Shown here piece after piece: positions 9,292 through 18,332 of a stretch of DNA of 64,000 nucleotides. Position 1 is the stretch's first letter. The number at the start of each line of letters is the position of its first letter. Source of the stretch: DASSUW01 sp963844405 (GTDB lineage: Bacteria > Actinomycetota > Thermoleophilia > Solirubrobacterales > Solirubrobacteraceae); the NCBI GenBank assembly GCA_963844405.1, contig CAWJNZ010000010.1:1-64000 (forward strand), written 5' to 3'. The notes under the pieces were generated by a model. That model worked only from the letters and a program-made list of their open reading frames with translations, made no database searches and was not told where the DNA came from. The translations under genes were made by a program, and so were the position numbers.

Positions 9292-9671
9292 TGGCCTTCG
9301 ACCTCACGATCGATCTGGCGAACACCCCTGGCGCGCTGGCCGAGGTGGCGGCCGCGATCAGCGACGCGGGCGTGAACATCGCGGCGGCGACCTGCTTGGG
9401 CACGGGCGACCGCGCCGAGCTGCACATCCTCGTCAAGCACGCCGGGGCGGCGCGGCACTCGCTGGCGATCTCGCACGTGGCGGTCACGCGCGAGCGCGAG
9501 GTCGTGGTCGTCGACGTGGAGGACCGGCCCGGCGTGCTGGCCGACCTCACGCGCCGGATCGCGAAGGCCGGCGTCGACCTCGACCTCGTGTACGTCGCCA
9601 CGCGCAACCGCGTGGTGTTCGGGGCGGCCGACCTCGACGGCCTGCGCGCGGCGCTCGACTCAGCGGGCTAG
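9291..9671 (+). CDS. ACT-domain protein (tandem ACT)
   Basis: A 126-residue protein made of two ACT-like halves: DLANTPGALAEVAAAISDAGVNIAAATC (described here by its ends only) and, after residue ~70, DVEDRPGVLADLTRRIAKAG. ACT domains bind amino acids or other small ligands and regulate metabolism. No enzyme domain is attached, so it is probably a stand-alone sensor. The start codon overlaps the yqgE stop. Its 3' end overlaps the convergent RTX gene by 12 bases. Confidence 0.82.
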   Translation: MAFDLTIDLANTPGALAEVAAAISDAGVNIAAATCLGTGDRAELHILVKHAGAARHSLAISHVAVTREREVVVVDVEDRPGVLADLTRRIAKAGVDLDLVYVATRNRVVFGAADLDGLRAALDSAG

Positions 9672-12479
9672 GGACAGCGTCCACACCGTGCGGGCGGTGC
9701 GCCCGGGCTTCGCCGCCGAGTGCTGCCAGCTGAGGTGCAGGTGGTGGCCGCGGCCGTGCTTGCGGTCGCCGTTGTAGCCGACCCAGCGGAAGGGCGAGCG
9801 GGGGCGGTTCTGGCGCGGCTCGGCCCACTTGGCGAGCCGGTCGACGTCGTCCCACGAGCCCCCGGGGCCGGGCACGATGTCGACGGCCAGGCCGATCGGG
9901 TGCTCGCCGCTGAAGGCGTGGCCGCCGCGCGCGTAGCCGTCGGTGACGTGGACGCGGTAGCGGCGCTGGAGGTAGGCGATGTCGGCCAGCAGGCGGTGGT
10001 CGATCCGCTCGCCGGGGAAGCCGGGGATGTCGACGATGCGGCCTCCGCCCGTCCGGGCGTGAACGCCCTTCACGCGGCCGGCGCCGCCCGGACCGGGGTC
10101 GGACCAGTTGGCGGTGCCGCCGGTGCGCTTCTCACAGCCGAACAGCATGTCGATCGTGTCGGTGGTGGCGCGGTCGCGACCGGCGCCGCAGCGGACGCCC
10201 TCGCGGCTGTTGTCGCGCGCCGAGATGCGATCGGCGCCGTCGCCGCCGTCCAGCGAGTCGGGGCCGGAGCCGCCCCGGATCGTGTCGCCGCCCGCGCCGC
10301 CGAAGATGCGGTCGCTGGCGCCGCCGCCGTCGAGCCGGTCGGCGCCGCCCTCGCCGTAGAGGTAGTTGGACTGGGCGTTGCCGGTGATGCGGTCCTTGCC
10401 GGCGCCGCCGATGACGGTCTCGACGGTGGCGCGGACGTTGTCGCCCTCGCCGCTCGCGCCGTCGTCGCGCTGGTCGTCGAGGTCGATGGTGAGCGCCTCG
10501 GGACGGCCGCCGTAGTCGGCCGTGTCCCAGCCCTCGTCGCCGTGGATGTCGTCGCCGCCGGGGCCTCCGGCAAGGACGTCGTCCTCGAAGCCGCCGGAGA
10601 GCGTGTCGGCACCGTCGCCGCCGCTGAGGCGGTCGACCCCGACGTAGCCCTGCAGGGAGTCGTCGCCGGCATCGCCGGCCAGGGCGTCAGCCCCCACGCC
10701 GCCCTGGAGCTGGTCGTTGCCCGCCCCGCCCTCGAGGGCGTCGTCGCCGGCCGCGCCGTCGAGCACGTCGCCGTCGTCGCCGCCGAGCAGGCGGTCGTTG
10801 CCGTCGCCGCCGGTGAGCTGGTCGGCGCCCGACGACCCGTCGAGCAGGTCCTCCCCAGCATCCCCGAGGATCGAGTCACCGCCCGCCTCGCCGTACAGCG
10901 CGTCGTTGCCGGCGCCGCCCCACAGCCTGTCGTTGCCCTCACCCGCCGAGACGGCATCGTCGCCGCCGTCGCCTTGCAGGCCGTCGTCGCCGGCGCCGCC
11001 GGACAGCGCGTCGTTCCCGTCGCCGCCGAAGAGGGAGTCATTGCCGGCGTCGGCCGACAACACATCGTTCCCCTCGCCGCCGTTGACCGAATCGTGGCCG
11101 ATGCCGCCGGCGACCGTGTCCGTGCCGGCGTCACCCTTGAGGTTGTCGTCGCCGGCCTCGCCGGTGACCGTGTCGTTGCCGTCGCCGCCCGAGAGGACGT
11201 CGTTGCCGTCGTCGGCGGTCAGGCGGTCGTCGCCGCGCTCGCCGTACTCGGTGTCGTTGCCGGTGCCGCCGGTGAAGGCGTCGTTGCCGTCGCCGCCCCA
11301 GGCCTGGTCGGCCCCGGCGCCGAGGGTGAAGGTGTCGGTCCCGGCGTCGCCCCAGGCGCGGTCGTCGCCGTCGCCGCCGTCGAGGGCGTCGTCGCCGCCG
11401 TTGCCGTCGAGCCGGTCGTTGCCGGCGCCGCCGATCAGCGCGTTCACCGCGTCGTCGCCCGTCAGCGTGTCGCTGCCGGTGCCGCCGAGCAGGCGCTCGA
11501 CGTCGGTGGTGATGCGGTCGCGCTCGTTGGAGACGCCGTCGTCGGCGTTGCCGTCGAGGTCGGCGGTCACGGCGCTGGTGCGGCTCGTGTAGTCGGCGGT
11601 GTCGGTGCCGGCGCCGCCCTCGAGCCGGTCGGAGCCGGTGCGGCCGTCGAGCACGTCGTCGCCGGCGCCGCCGATCAGCTGGTTGGTTCCCGTGGTGCCG
11701 ACCAGGCGGTCGTCGCCGGAGCCGCCGACGACGTTCTCGATCGACGGCAGCGTCGCGAGGTCGACGACGAGCGCGTCGGTGCGCGCGGCGTAGTCGACGG
11801 TGTCGGTGCCGCTGCCGCCGCTGAGGACGTCGGCGCCCGCGCCGTCGAAGCGGTCGTCGCCGCTGCCGCCGGTCAGGGTGTCGGCGCCGGGGCCGCCGAT
11901 CAGCAGCTCGGCGCTGGAGTCGCCGGTCAGCGTGTCGTCGCCCGCGCCGCCGAAGAGGCTCTCGACGTCGCTGCGGACGTCGTCGCTCTCGCCGGCCGCG
12001 CCGTCGTCGGCGGCGTTGTCGACGTCGACCGCCACGGCGCCCGCGCGGCTCGCGTAGGAGACGCCGTCCGAGCCGCCGCCGCCCGCGTAGACGTCGGCGC
12101 CGGGCGAGGCGAAGAAGAGGTCGGCCGCCGGGCCGCCGGTGACCCGGTCGGCGCCGTCGCCGTCGGTGACGACGAGCGGCAGGGAGGCGCTGGAGGTGAA
12201 GGTGTCGTCGCCGTCGCCGAGCTCGACGACCGCGCTGAGCAGCGCGGTGCTCGCGCACTCGACGGCTGCCCCGGCGGCGGTGCAGCCGTCGCCCGCGGTG
12301 AGGGCAGCGCCGGCGTCGGTGACCGTGACGACGCCGCTTCCGGGCGCGACGGCGAGCTGGTTGGCCTCGCCGGGCGCGGCGTCGACGCGCAGGGTCGAGC
12401 CGCTCACGCTGACGGTGGCGGCGTGGGCCTGGCCGGCGAGCAGCAGGCAGAGCAGGATCGTGGTCGCGGCGACGCGCAT
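9660..12479 (-). CDS. Exported RTX calcium-binding repeat protein with M15-like C-terminal peptidase domain
   Basis: About 939 residues. The ATG at 12479 is chosen over an upstream in-frame ATG because it opens the signal peptide MRVAATTILLCLLLAGQAHA and follows a GGGGGAG ribosome site. From roughly residue 130 to 760 the protein is a long series of RTX nonapeptides of the form GGxGxDxLx (for example GGAGDDVLDG, GGDGNDRLLG). These bind calcium as a parallel beta-roll after export. The last ~150 residues contain EHPIGLAVDIVPG and GRGHHLHLSW, resembling the His/Asp/His zinc ligands of M15 DD-peptidases. It may therefore be a wall-acting enzyme displayed on an RTX scaffold. No type I secretion genes are adjacent; the Sec-type signal suggests another export route. 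Zinc-peptidase activity is inferred. Confidence 0.82.
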   Translation of the reverse strand: MRVAATTILLCLLLAGQAHAATVSVSGSTLRVDAAPGEANQLAVAPGSGVVTVTDAGAALTAGDGCTAAGAAVECASTALLSAVVELGDGDDTFTSSASLPLVVTDGDGADRVTGGPAADLFFASPGADVYAGGGGSDGVSYASRAGAVAVDVDNAADDGAAGESDDVRSDVESLFGGAGDDTLTGDSSAELLIGGPGADTLTGGSGDDRFDGAGADVLSGGSGTDTVDYAARTDALVVDLATLPSIENVVGGSGDDRLVGTTGTNQLIGGAGDDVLDGRTGSDRLEGGAGTDTADYTSRTSAVTADLDGNADDGVSNERDRITTDVERLLGGTGSDTLTGDDAVNALIGGAGNDRLDGNGGDDALDGGDGDDRAWGDAGTDTFTLGAGADQAWGGDGNDAFTGGTGNDTEYGERGDDRLTADDGNDVLSGGDGNDTVTGEAGDDNLKGDAGTDTVAGGIGHDSVNGGEGNDVLSADAGNDSLFGGDGNDALSGGAGDDGLQGDGGDDAVSAGEGNDRLWGGAGNDALYGEAGGDSILGDAGEDLLDGSSGADQLTGGDGNDRLLGGDDGDVLDGAAGDDALEGGAGNDQLQGGVGADALAGDAGDDSLQGYVGVDRLSGGDGADTLSGGFEDDVLAGGPGGDDIHGDEGWDTADYGGRPEALTIDLDDQRDDGASGEGDNVRATVETVIGGAGKDRITGNAQSNYLYGEGGADRLDGGGASDRIFGGAGGDTIRGGSGPDSLDGGDGADRISARDNSREGVRCGAGRDRATTDTIDMLFGCEKRTGGTANWSDPGPGGAGRVKGVHARTGGGRIVDIPGFPGERIDHRLLADIAYLQRRYRVHVTDGYARGGHAFSGEHPIGLAVDIVPGPGGSWDDVDRLAKWAEPRQNRPRSPFRWVGYNGDRKHGRGHHLHLSWQHSAAKPGRTARTVWTLSLAR

Positions 12480-12514
12480 CTCCCCCGGGATTCGGCAGCG
12501 CGCCGCGGGTCTGT

Positions 12515-12530
12515 AGCCCGACGTCGGGCT
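12515..12530. promoter_or_regulatory. Perfect 16-bp palindrome
   Basis: AGCCCGACGTCGGGCT is perfectly self-complementary and lies between the divergent RTX and M23 genes, 36 bases upstream of the RTX start. It may be a dimeric regulator site. The 12480-12787 gap contains this, a second dyad and the riboswitch. Confidence 0.35.
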
Positions 12531-12540
12531 TCGGACCTGT

Positions 12541-12554
12541 GTGACGGACGTCAC
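12541..12554. promoter_or_regulatory. Second dyad, GTGACG-GA-CGTCAC
   Basis: Six-base perfect arms with a 2-base spacer, 10 bases from the 16-bp palindrome. It is a candidate operator for one or both divergent genes. Confidence 0.3.
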
Positions 12555-12617
12555 CTACGGTCCGTCTCGGAACACGTCGGACCGCAACTGTCGGGCCGAT
12601 CGTGCATTCTTATGTGC

Positions 12618-12772
12618 CGTCAGGCCGAACCCGCCCCCTCCTCGAGGGCGCGGGCCGGGGGACCCAAAGCGACCGCAGGTGGTCGCAGGGGCGAATCGCC
12701 GTCGGGGGACGGCGTAGCGCGATCTCTCCGCGCGAGCCCGTCAGCTCACCTCGGAGGCACCGAGAGAGAAGG
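12618..12772 (+). ncRNA. ydaO/yuaA-type c-di-AMP riboswitch
   Basis: The leader of the M23 gene carries the conserved blocks of the ydaO-yuaA riboswitch in order. These are GGGGACCCAA (12657-12666), GGGGCGAA (12688-12695), a 7-bp hairpin closed by cgccgtc/gacggcg (12697-12714), then GAGCCCGTCAGCTCACCT continuing to CGGAGGC (12734-12758). The family senses cyclic di-AMP and in actinobacteria is known to precede peptidoglycan hydrolase and resuscitation-factor genes, which fits the gene 16 bases downstream. Outer boundaries are approximate. No clear expression platform hairpin was seen; the Shine-Dalgarno (12768-12779) lies just past the aptamer, so control could act on translation or on a terminator not obvious by eye. 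Confidence 0.85.
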
Positions 12773-12787
12773 AAGGGAGTACCAAGC

Positions 12788-14619
12788 GTGGACGTACGTC
12801 CATCCGAGCTGGATCCGTATCCGCGGGCCGAGCGCGATCTCGGTTCTGCCGTGCTGTGGCAGCGGTCGCTGCACCGGTCCCACCGGCGGCGCATCCGTCA
12901 GCGCGACGCCCGCCGCAACGCCCCGCGCCAGAAGGGCGCGACGCTGGCCGCCGGCGCGGCCATCCTCGCCTCCCCTGTCCTGAGCCCGCTGACGGGTGCC
13001 GCCACCGCGGCGTCGTCGCGGCCGGGCGTCACGAAGGCGGAGGTCGCCCAGAAGGCCGCGGTCAGCGGCGAGAAGACCTGGCTGCTCTCGTACGGCGACA
13101 CCGGCGAGGCCGTGGCTGCCGTCCAGACGCAGCTGCGGGTCACCTCCGACGGGATCTTCGGCCCGATCACCGAGGGCGCCGTCAAGACGTTCCAGACCAA
13201 CCACGGGCTGGCGGCGACGGGGATCGTGGACGCCAAGACATGGGCCGAGATCTTCGGCTCCAAGGTGCTGTTCTACGGCGACGCCGACGCCTCCGCTTCG
13301 TCGAGCACCGGCGAGTCGGTGCAGGTCGTCTGGGAAGGCGCTTCGGACGAGTCGGCCTCATCTGAGTCGGTCGGCGGCCCGGACCTCGAGGACCGCGTCG
13401 AGCTGCGGACGGAGATCGAGGACTCGTCGTCGTCGACGGCGCCCGCTCCGGCGCCGGAGCCGGCGCCCGCCCCCGAGGCGGCGCCTGAGCCGGTGGCCAA
13501 GGCGGTCCCGGTCTCGACCGGCGACGGCTGCACCTCCGACGGCCAGATGGTGGCGCCGGTCAACGGCACCGTCACCGGCACGTTCGGCGAGGACCGCGGC
13601 GATCACGCCCACAGCGGCACCGACATCGCCGCCCCGACGGGCACGACCGTCCGTGCCGCCGAGTGCGGCACCGTCAGCGTGTCGGGGACGGAGAGCGGCT
13701 ACGGCTCGATGGTCTGCGTCCGCCACGCGGGCGAGACGACCACGTGCTACGCCCACCTCTCCGAGCGCAGCGTGGCGGTGAACGAGTACGTGAAGGCCGG
13801 CCAGAAGATCGGCGAGGTCGGCTGCACCGGCAGCTGCACCGGCCCCCACGTGCACTTCGAGGTCCGCCAGAACGGCGAGGCCCAGGATCCCTCCTCGTAC
13901 CTGAGCGGGAGCCGCGCGGTGGCCTCCGCCGAGTCCAGCGCCGCGATCGGCGGCCCGACCCCGGCCGAGCAGGAGATGGTCTTCGGCAGCACCGGCGGCG
14001 CCGAGGCCCCGGCCGCGACGACGACCGAGACGACCGCCACGGCCACCACCGAGGCGCCGGCCACGACGACCACCGACCCGGCGGCCACGGCGACCGCGCC
14101 GGCCGAGGCCGCGCCGGTTGAGGCGTCGGTCGAGGCCGCGGCGCCCGTCGAGGCCGCGCCCGCCGAGGCCGCGCCCGTCGAGGCCGCGCCGGTTGAGGCC
14201 GCGCCGGTTGAGGCGACAGCGCCCGTCGAGGCCGCGCCCGCCGAGGCCGCGCCGGTTGAGGCGTCGGCCGAGGCGGCAGCGCCCGTCGAGGCCGCGCCCG
14301 CCGAGCCCGCGCCGGTTGAGCCGGCGCCCGCGCCCGTCGAGGCGGCGCCCGTCGAGCCCGCGCCGGTCGAGCCGGCGCCCGCGCCGGTCGAGGCGCCGCG
14401 CCCGCCGAGCCCGCGCCGGTCGAGGCCGCTCCGGCTCCCGTCGAGGCCGCTCCGGCGGCGACCGCCGAGGTGGCGGCGCCCGTCGAGCCCGCTCCGGCTC
14501 CCGTCGAGGCCGCCCCGGCGGCGCCCGCTGAGGCCGCGCCGGTCGAGGCGGCGGCTACCGCCGCGGCGCCGGTCGCCGACGCTTCGGTGGCTGCGACCGG
14601 GGGGGTCGCGGCTCCGTAG
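12788..14619 (+). CDS. Peptidoglycan-binding M23 metallopeptidase with Ala/Pro/Val/Glu repeat tail, frameshifted
   Basis: A wall hydrolase. The GTG start at 12788 follows an AAGGAAGGGAG site. After a basic N-terminus, a hydrophobic segment (ATLAAGAAILASPVLSPL) acts as signal or anchor. Residues ~95-160 form a PG_binding_1 domain (GEAVAAVQTQLRV...DGIFGPITEGAVK...). A Pro/Ala linker leads to an M23 LytM-type endopeptidase domain (~250-375) with HSGTDIAAP, CYAHLS and GPHVHFEVRQ zinc/catalytic motifs. The tail is a repetitive PVEAAPAEAAP array. Frame is lost near 14397, where one base is missing in gcgccgcg. Restoring it continues the same repeat to ASVAATGGVAAP and TAG at 14617-14619 (about 610 residues). 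It is probably controlled by the c-di-AMP riboswitch upstream. The tail may span the wall. Confidence 0.88.
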
Positions 14620-14758
14620 GCTGGAGGAGCAACCGGGTCGCGCGGGGCGTCGTTGGGGAGCGGCGCCCCGCCATCCGGCTCGGATTGGCCGGCGCAACCA
14701 GCGCCACGAGGGGCGGCGCCCGTCACGCCGGCATCATCCGGGGGATTTGGATGGGGGG

Positions 14759-14778
14759 GCCGGCGCGAACGCGCCGGC
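14759..14778. terminator. GC hairpin between convergent genes
   Basis: gccggcg / cgccggc stem with a 6-base loop, in the 249-base gap (14620-14868) between the M23 gene and the convergent membrane gene. There is no T-run, so an intrinsic terminator role is tentative. Nothing else recognisable was seen in the gap. Confidence 0.35.
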
Positions 14779-14868
14779 ATGCCCTGGCCGCGTCCGTGGA
14801 CCGTAGGGCAGAGCAAGCTTCTCCGGCCCACGACACCGTGTCAACACGTGGTCCGAGGCGTGACCAGC

Positions 14869-15147
14869 TCAGCTCGGCCCGTAGCCGAGGGCGAGGAAGC
14901 CGACGCCGAGGACGAGCGCGAGCTGCAGGGCGCCGCAGGCGATCACCCAGAGCAGCGCCTCCACCGGCCCCCGCCGCCGGAACGCCCACGCGGCGACCAG
15001 CAGCGCCGGCACCGCGAACAGCGCGGCCGGCACCGCGATGGCCTGCCACAGCGGCCACTCCGAGAGGTCCCCGCCCGCCCCCTCGACCACGGCGACGACC
15101 GCCGCCGCCCCGAGCAGCGCGAACACGACGACCGCCCCCACCAGCAT
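14869..15147 (-). CDS. Small membrane protein
   Basis: A 92-residue protein with three probable transmembrane segments: LVGAVVVFALLGAAAVVAVV, then WQAIAVPAALFAVPALLVAA, then a segment starting EALLWVIACGALQLALV. It is the last gene of the four-gene minus-strand operon. Its ATG overlaps the DUF2252 stop by one base (TGATG). The family is not recognised. The position suggests an accessory envelope role with the DedA and UPF0104 membrane proteins upstream. Confidence 0.65.
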   Translation of the reverse strand: MLVGAVVVFALLGAAAVVAVVEGAGGDLSEWPLWQAIAVPAALFAVPALLVAAWAFRRRGPVEALLWVIACGALQLALVLGVGFLALGYGPS

Positions 15148-16482
15148 CAGTCCGCCGGCACCCCCGGGATCCGGCCGTTGCGGAAGGCGTCGACGAACCG
15201 GCGGTGGTCGTCGCGCGCGAGATCGCCGTAGGCGCGGCCGAAGCGCACGAGGTCGTCCGCGAACTCGTCCTCGCGGCCGTCGACCACGGCCATGATCGCC
15301 GCCTCGGTCTGGAACTCCACCAGCGTCTGCTCGGACCCCGCGTCCGACACGCAGTGCACCTTGGCCGTCGCCTCGCCGAGGTACTCGAGCAACTCGAGCA
15401 TCTCGTCGAGATCCGAGACGTGATCCCAGTCGATGTCCGCCTCGTACGGCGAGACCTCCTTGACCACCTGCCCCACCCCGCGGAGCGAGCACCACCCCAG
15501 CCACGGGTCGGCGTGCGCCTGCAGCGCGCGCTGGGACACCGCCGTCCGGTGGCCCGGCATGCTCGAAGTACGAGCCGATCGCCTCGTCGTCGACCACGCG
15601 CGAGGCGGCGGCCACGTTCCCCTGCTTCATGGACAGCACGACGTCGTTCTCCAGCGCCTGCGTGCGCCCCTCGACCAGCAGGCTGTAGGCCGGCAGGCCC
15701 GCCGAGCCGATCCCGAACCCCGCCCGCCCGATCACGTCCTTGACCGCGTAGGAGACGCTGTGCTGGCGCTTGATCTCCGGAATCGTCTCCAGGTAGGCCT
15801 CGTAGGCCTCCTCGACCGAGGCGCGCTCGTCCTCCTCCAGCCGCCGCACGCCGGCCCCCCCGGAGAAGTGCCGCTCGGCGCCCTCTACGGTCGTCGCCGC
15901 GTCGAGCAGCCCCACGCGCGTCTCCAGCCGCGCGCCCCGCAGCACGGACTGCAGCACGCCCTCGGTGTTCTCCAGCGTCAGCCGGAACTCGCTGTCGCGG
16001 TCGCCGGTCGAGAACGCCCGCACCTGACCCACGTACGCGCGCGCGTACGTGGCGATCATGCGCTCGATCGCGTCGTCCGACAGGGCCTTGGCGAAGCCCA
16101 GCAACGCCAACGACGCCGCCATCCGCCGCAGGTCCCAGGTGAAGTGGCCGAGGTAGGCCTCGTCGAAGTCGTTGACGTCGAACACCAGGATCCCGGCCGC
16201 GTCCATGTAGGTGCCGAAGTTCTCGGCGTGCAGGTCGCCCTGGATCCACACGCGGCTCGTGCGCGAGTCCGCCCACGGATCCTCCAGGCGGACGACGTCG
16301 CTGTAGAACAGCGCCGCGCTGCCGCGGTAGAACGCGAACGGCGACGCCGCCATCTTGCGGAACTTGCGCCGGAAGGCGCGCTCGTCGGCCTCGATCAGGT
16401 CACCGAAGGCGTCGGCCAGGACGCGAACGATCTCCTCGCCGCGCTCGTCGGTGTCGCGGGCGAGCTCGGCAGGTGTCGTCAC
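15147..16482 (-). CDS. DUF2252 family protein, frameshifted
   Basis: Restored length is 444 residues, normal for DUF2252, a family with a kinase-like (aminoglycoside phosphotransferase-type) fold but no settled function. Motifs include FYRGSAALFYSDV, the loop QGDLHAENFG (~residues 85-94), and VFDVNDFDEAYLGHFTWDL, which corresponds to the metal-binding Asp region of the fold. Frame is lost after SYFEHAG at 15550-15555 (one extra base in a C run) and resumes as GHRTAVSQRALQAHADPWLG. The GTG start at 16482 overlaps the DedA stop (GTGA). Co-transcription with three membrane proteins suggests an envelope-lipid context, which is inference. Confidence 0.85.
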
Positions 16483-17180
16483 GCGACAGATCGTTGCACG
16501 CGGTGCGCCCGCCACGCGAGCACGACCGCGGCGACCACCGCCAAGCCGAACGCGCCGTGGGCGACGTAATCGGCGGCGACGCTGAAGGAGCGGTGGAAGA
16601 CGTAGCCCACCAGCGTGAAGGTCGCCGCCCACGCCAGCGTCCCGAGCAGGCTCCACGGCACGAAGGCCCGCACCCGCATGCCTGAGGCGCCGGCCAGGAA
16701 CGGCGCCACCGCCCGCACGATGCCGACGAAGCGGCCCACGAGGATCGCCTTCGGCCCGTGACGGTCGAAGAAGCCCTCGACCCGCGCCAGCCGCGGCGCG
16801 GTCACGCCGATGCGCGGGCCGCGCGCGACGAGGAAGCGCCGACCCAGCCGCCGGCCGAGCGCGAAGCTCGCGAGATCGCCGAGCGCCGCCGCGAGCCACA
16901 CGAGCGCGAGCATCAACCCCAGCGAGACCTCACCGTGCGCCGCCACCACCCCGCCGAGCACGACCGCCGTCTCGCCGGGCGCCACCAGGCCGACGAACGC
17001 GCCGGTCTCCAGGAACGCGAGCCCGCCGACGAGGGCGTAGGTCCAGGTGCCGAGCGTGTCCGAGAGGTCGGTCAGCGCGGCCTCGAGGTCCGGCAGCGGG
17101 ATGACGCCCGCCGTCGTGAGGACGAACCCCGCCAGGGCGATCGCCGCGATCGCCAGCAGGAGCAAGGGCGGGCGGCTCAT
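16479..17180 (-). CDS. DedA family membrane protein
   Basis: A 233-residue integral membrane protein. Family signatures are visible: GLAFLETGAFVGLVAPGET (~53-71), the ALGDLASFALGRRLGRRF block and FFDRHGPKAILVGRFVGIVR followed by FLAGASGM. DedA proteins act in lipid and undecaprenyl-phosphate recycling or membrane homeostasis. Start ATG overlaps the upstream UPF0104 stop (ATGA), and its own stop overlaps the DUF2252 start, so the operon is translationally coupled. Confidence 0.9.
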   Translation of the reverse strand: MSRPPLLLLAIAAIALAGFVLTTAGVIPLPDLEAALTDLSDTLGTWTYALVGGLAFLETGAFVGLVAPGETAVVLGGVVAAHGEVSLGLMLALVWLAAALGDLASFALGRRLGRRFLVARGPRIGVTAPRLARVEGFFDRHGPKAILVGRFVGIVRAVAPFLAGASGMRVRAFVPWSLLGTLAWAATFTLVGYVFHRSFSVAADYVAHGAFGLAVVAAVVLAWRAHRVQRSVA

Positions 17181-18247
17181 GCCGCCGCCGCGACGACCTC
17201 GCGCGGGCGGAACGCGGCCCGCGGGCGGATGACCTCCGGCTCCGGAGCGTCCGCCGGCTCCGGAGCGTCCTCGGCCTCCCAGCGCGCCATCGTGCGGCGC
17301 AGCTTGCCCAGCGCCACGAGGCCGATCGGCGCCGGGATCCAGATCGCCAGCGCACGGTAGGCGAGCACGGAGACGATCGCCAGGTCGGCCTCGACGCCGA
17401 AGGCCAGCAGCACGCCGACCAGGCCGCCGCTGGCGGCGCCCGGCACCGGGATCGTGTTGGCCACCTGGCCGAGGAAGTAGACGAGCACGACGACCGCGAA
17501 CGCGGGCGGTGCGCCGAACGCGTTCAGCATCCCGTACAGGACCGCCATGTCGAAGCCCCACCAGGCGAAGGCGCCGAGCAGCCGCGGATCGGCCGAGCGC
17601 ACGTGCGCCAGCGCGGCGCGCACGGCGCCGCCGAGCACGGCGCCCGTGGTGCGGATGCGGCCCGTGCCCTCGGCGGGCATCCACCACGAGGCGCCGACCG
17701 CCAGGGCGATGGCGAGCGCGGCGAGCGCCGCGGGGATCGCCGTGAGCGGGGCCGGGCCGATGCCGTACAGCGTCAGGATCGACCCGCTGACCGCGAGCGC
17801 GCCGAGGAAGACCGCGTAGACGAGCACGAGGAAGGTGAGCAGCGTGCCGGCCGCGCCGCGGGTGCCGAGGCCGGAGCGGCGCAGCGCCCACAGGGTCATG
17901 GCCGCCCCGCCGACGCCCGCCGTCGGCAGCAGCCGCGTGGCGGCGGCACCGCCCAAGGTGATCTCGGCGCTCTCGCGCAGCCCCAGCCGCGAGGACCGGC
18001 CGCTGCCGACCAGCCACAGCAGCAGGATGTAGCCGCCGAACGAGAGCAGCTCGAAGGCGGCGGCGGCCGCCACCCACGCGGGATCGGCGTCGAACGCCCG
18101 CCGGATCGCGTCGGCCAGCGTCTCGAGTGGCCCGCCGAGGACGAGCACGGCGGCGACGAGCGCGGCGGCGCCGGCGGCGGGCAGAGCGGCCCGGCGCGCC
18201 AGCACGCGAAAGTCGAACGTGGGGAGCGCTACGTCCTCGGCGGGCAT
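17177..18247 (-). CDS. UPF0104/lysylphosphatidylglycerol synthase-type transmembrane protein
   Basis: A 356-residue protein with seven to eight hydrophobic segments. The family signature PVPGAASGGLVGVLLAFG (about residues 270-290) and LLPTAGVGGAAMTLWALRR identify the MprF-like flippase/transmembrane domain, without a synthase domain. It may move or modify lipids across the membrane. The ATG at 18247 is preferred over an upstream in-frame one because GATACT ends 7 bases before it, the leaderless pattern seen elsewhere. It is first in the UPF0104-DedA-DUF2252-membrane protein operon. The C-terminus is a charged Glu/Pro stretch. Confidence 0.85.
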   Translation of the reverse strand: MPAEDVALPTFDFRVLARRAALPAAGAAALVAAVLVLGGPLETLADAIRRAFDADPAWVAAAAAFELLSFGGYILLLWLVGSGRSSRLGLRESAEITLGGAAATRLLPTAGVGGAAMTLWALRRSGLGTRGAAGTLLTFLVLVYAVFLGALAVSGSILTLYGIGPAPLTAIPAALAALAIALAVGASWWMPAEGTGRIRTTGAVLGGAVRAALAHVRSADPRLLGAFAWWGFDMAVLYGMLNAFGAPPAFAVVVLVYFLGQVANTIPVPGAASGGLVGVLLAFGVEADLAIVSVLAYRALAIWIPAPIGLVALGKLRRTMARWEAEDAPEPADAPEPEVIRPRAAFRPREVVAAAA

Positions 18248-18254
18248 GAGAACC

Positions 18255-18260
18255 AGTATC
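18255..18260 (-). promoter_or_regulatory. -10 element GATACT, leaderless start
   Basis: GATACT on the minus strand, 7 bases before the ATG at 18247. It would drive the four-gene membrane operon. Confidence 0.45.
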
Positions 18261-18332
18261 CGGACGTGCCCCGGCGTTCGCATCAGGGATATCACCAGCA
18301 TGCAGGTGCGGCCTGCCGCACCCGAGCGCGCT

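Noticed and set aside
12602..12787. N-terminal extension of the M23 protein
   Set aside because: This stretch matches the ydaO riboswitch, and a ribosome site precedes the GTG at 12788.
9720..12983. 1087-residue plus-strand frame antisense to the RTX gene
   Set aside because: It is a mirror of the RTX repeat codons (Val/Ala/Gly-rich) and also runs across the riboswitch.
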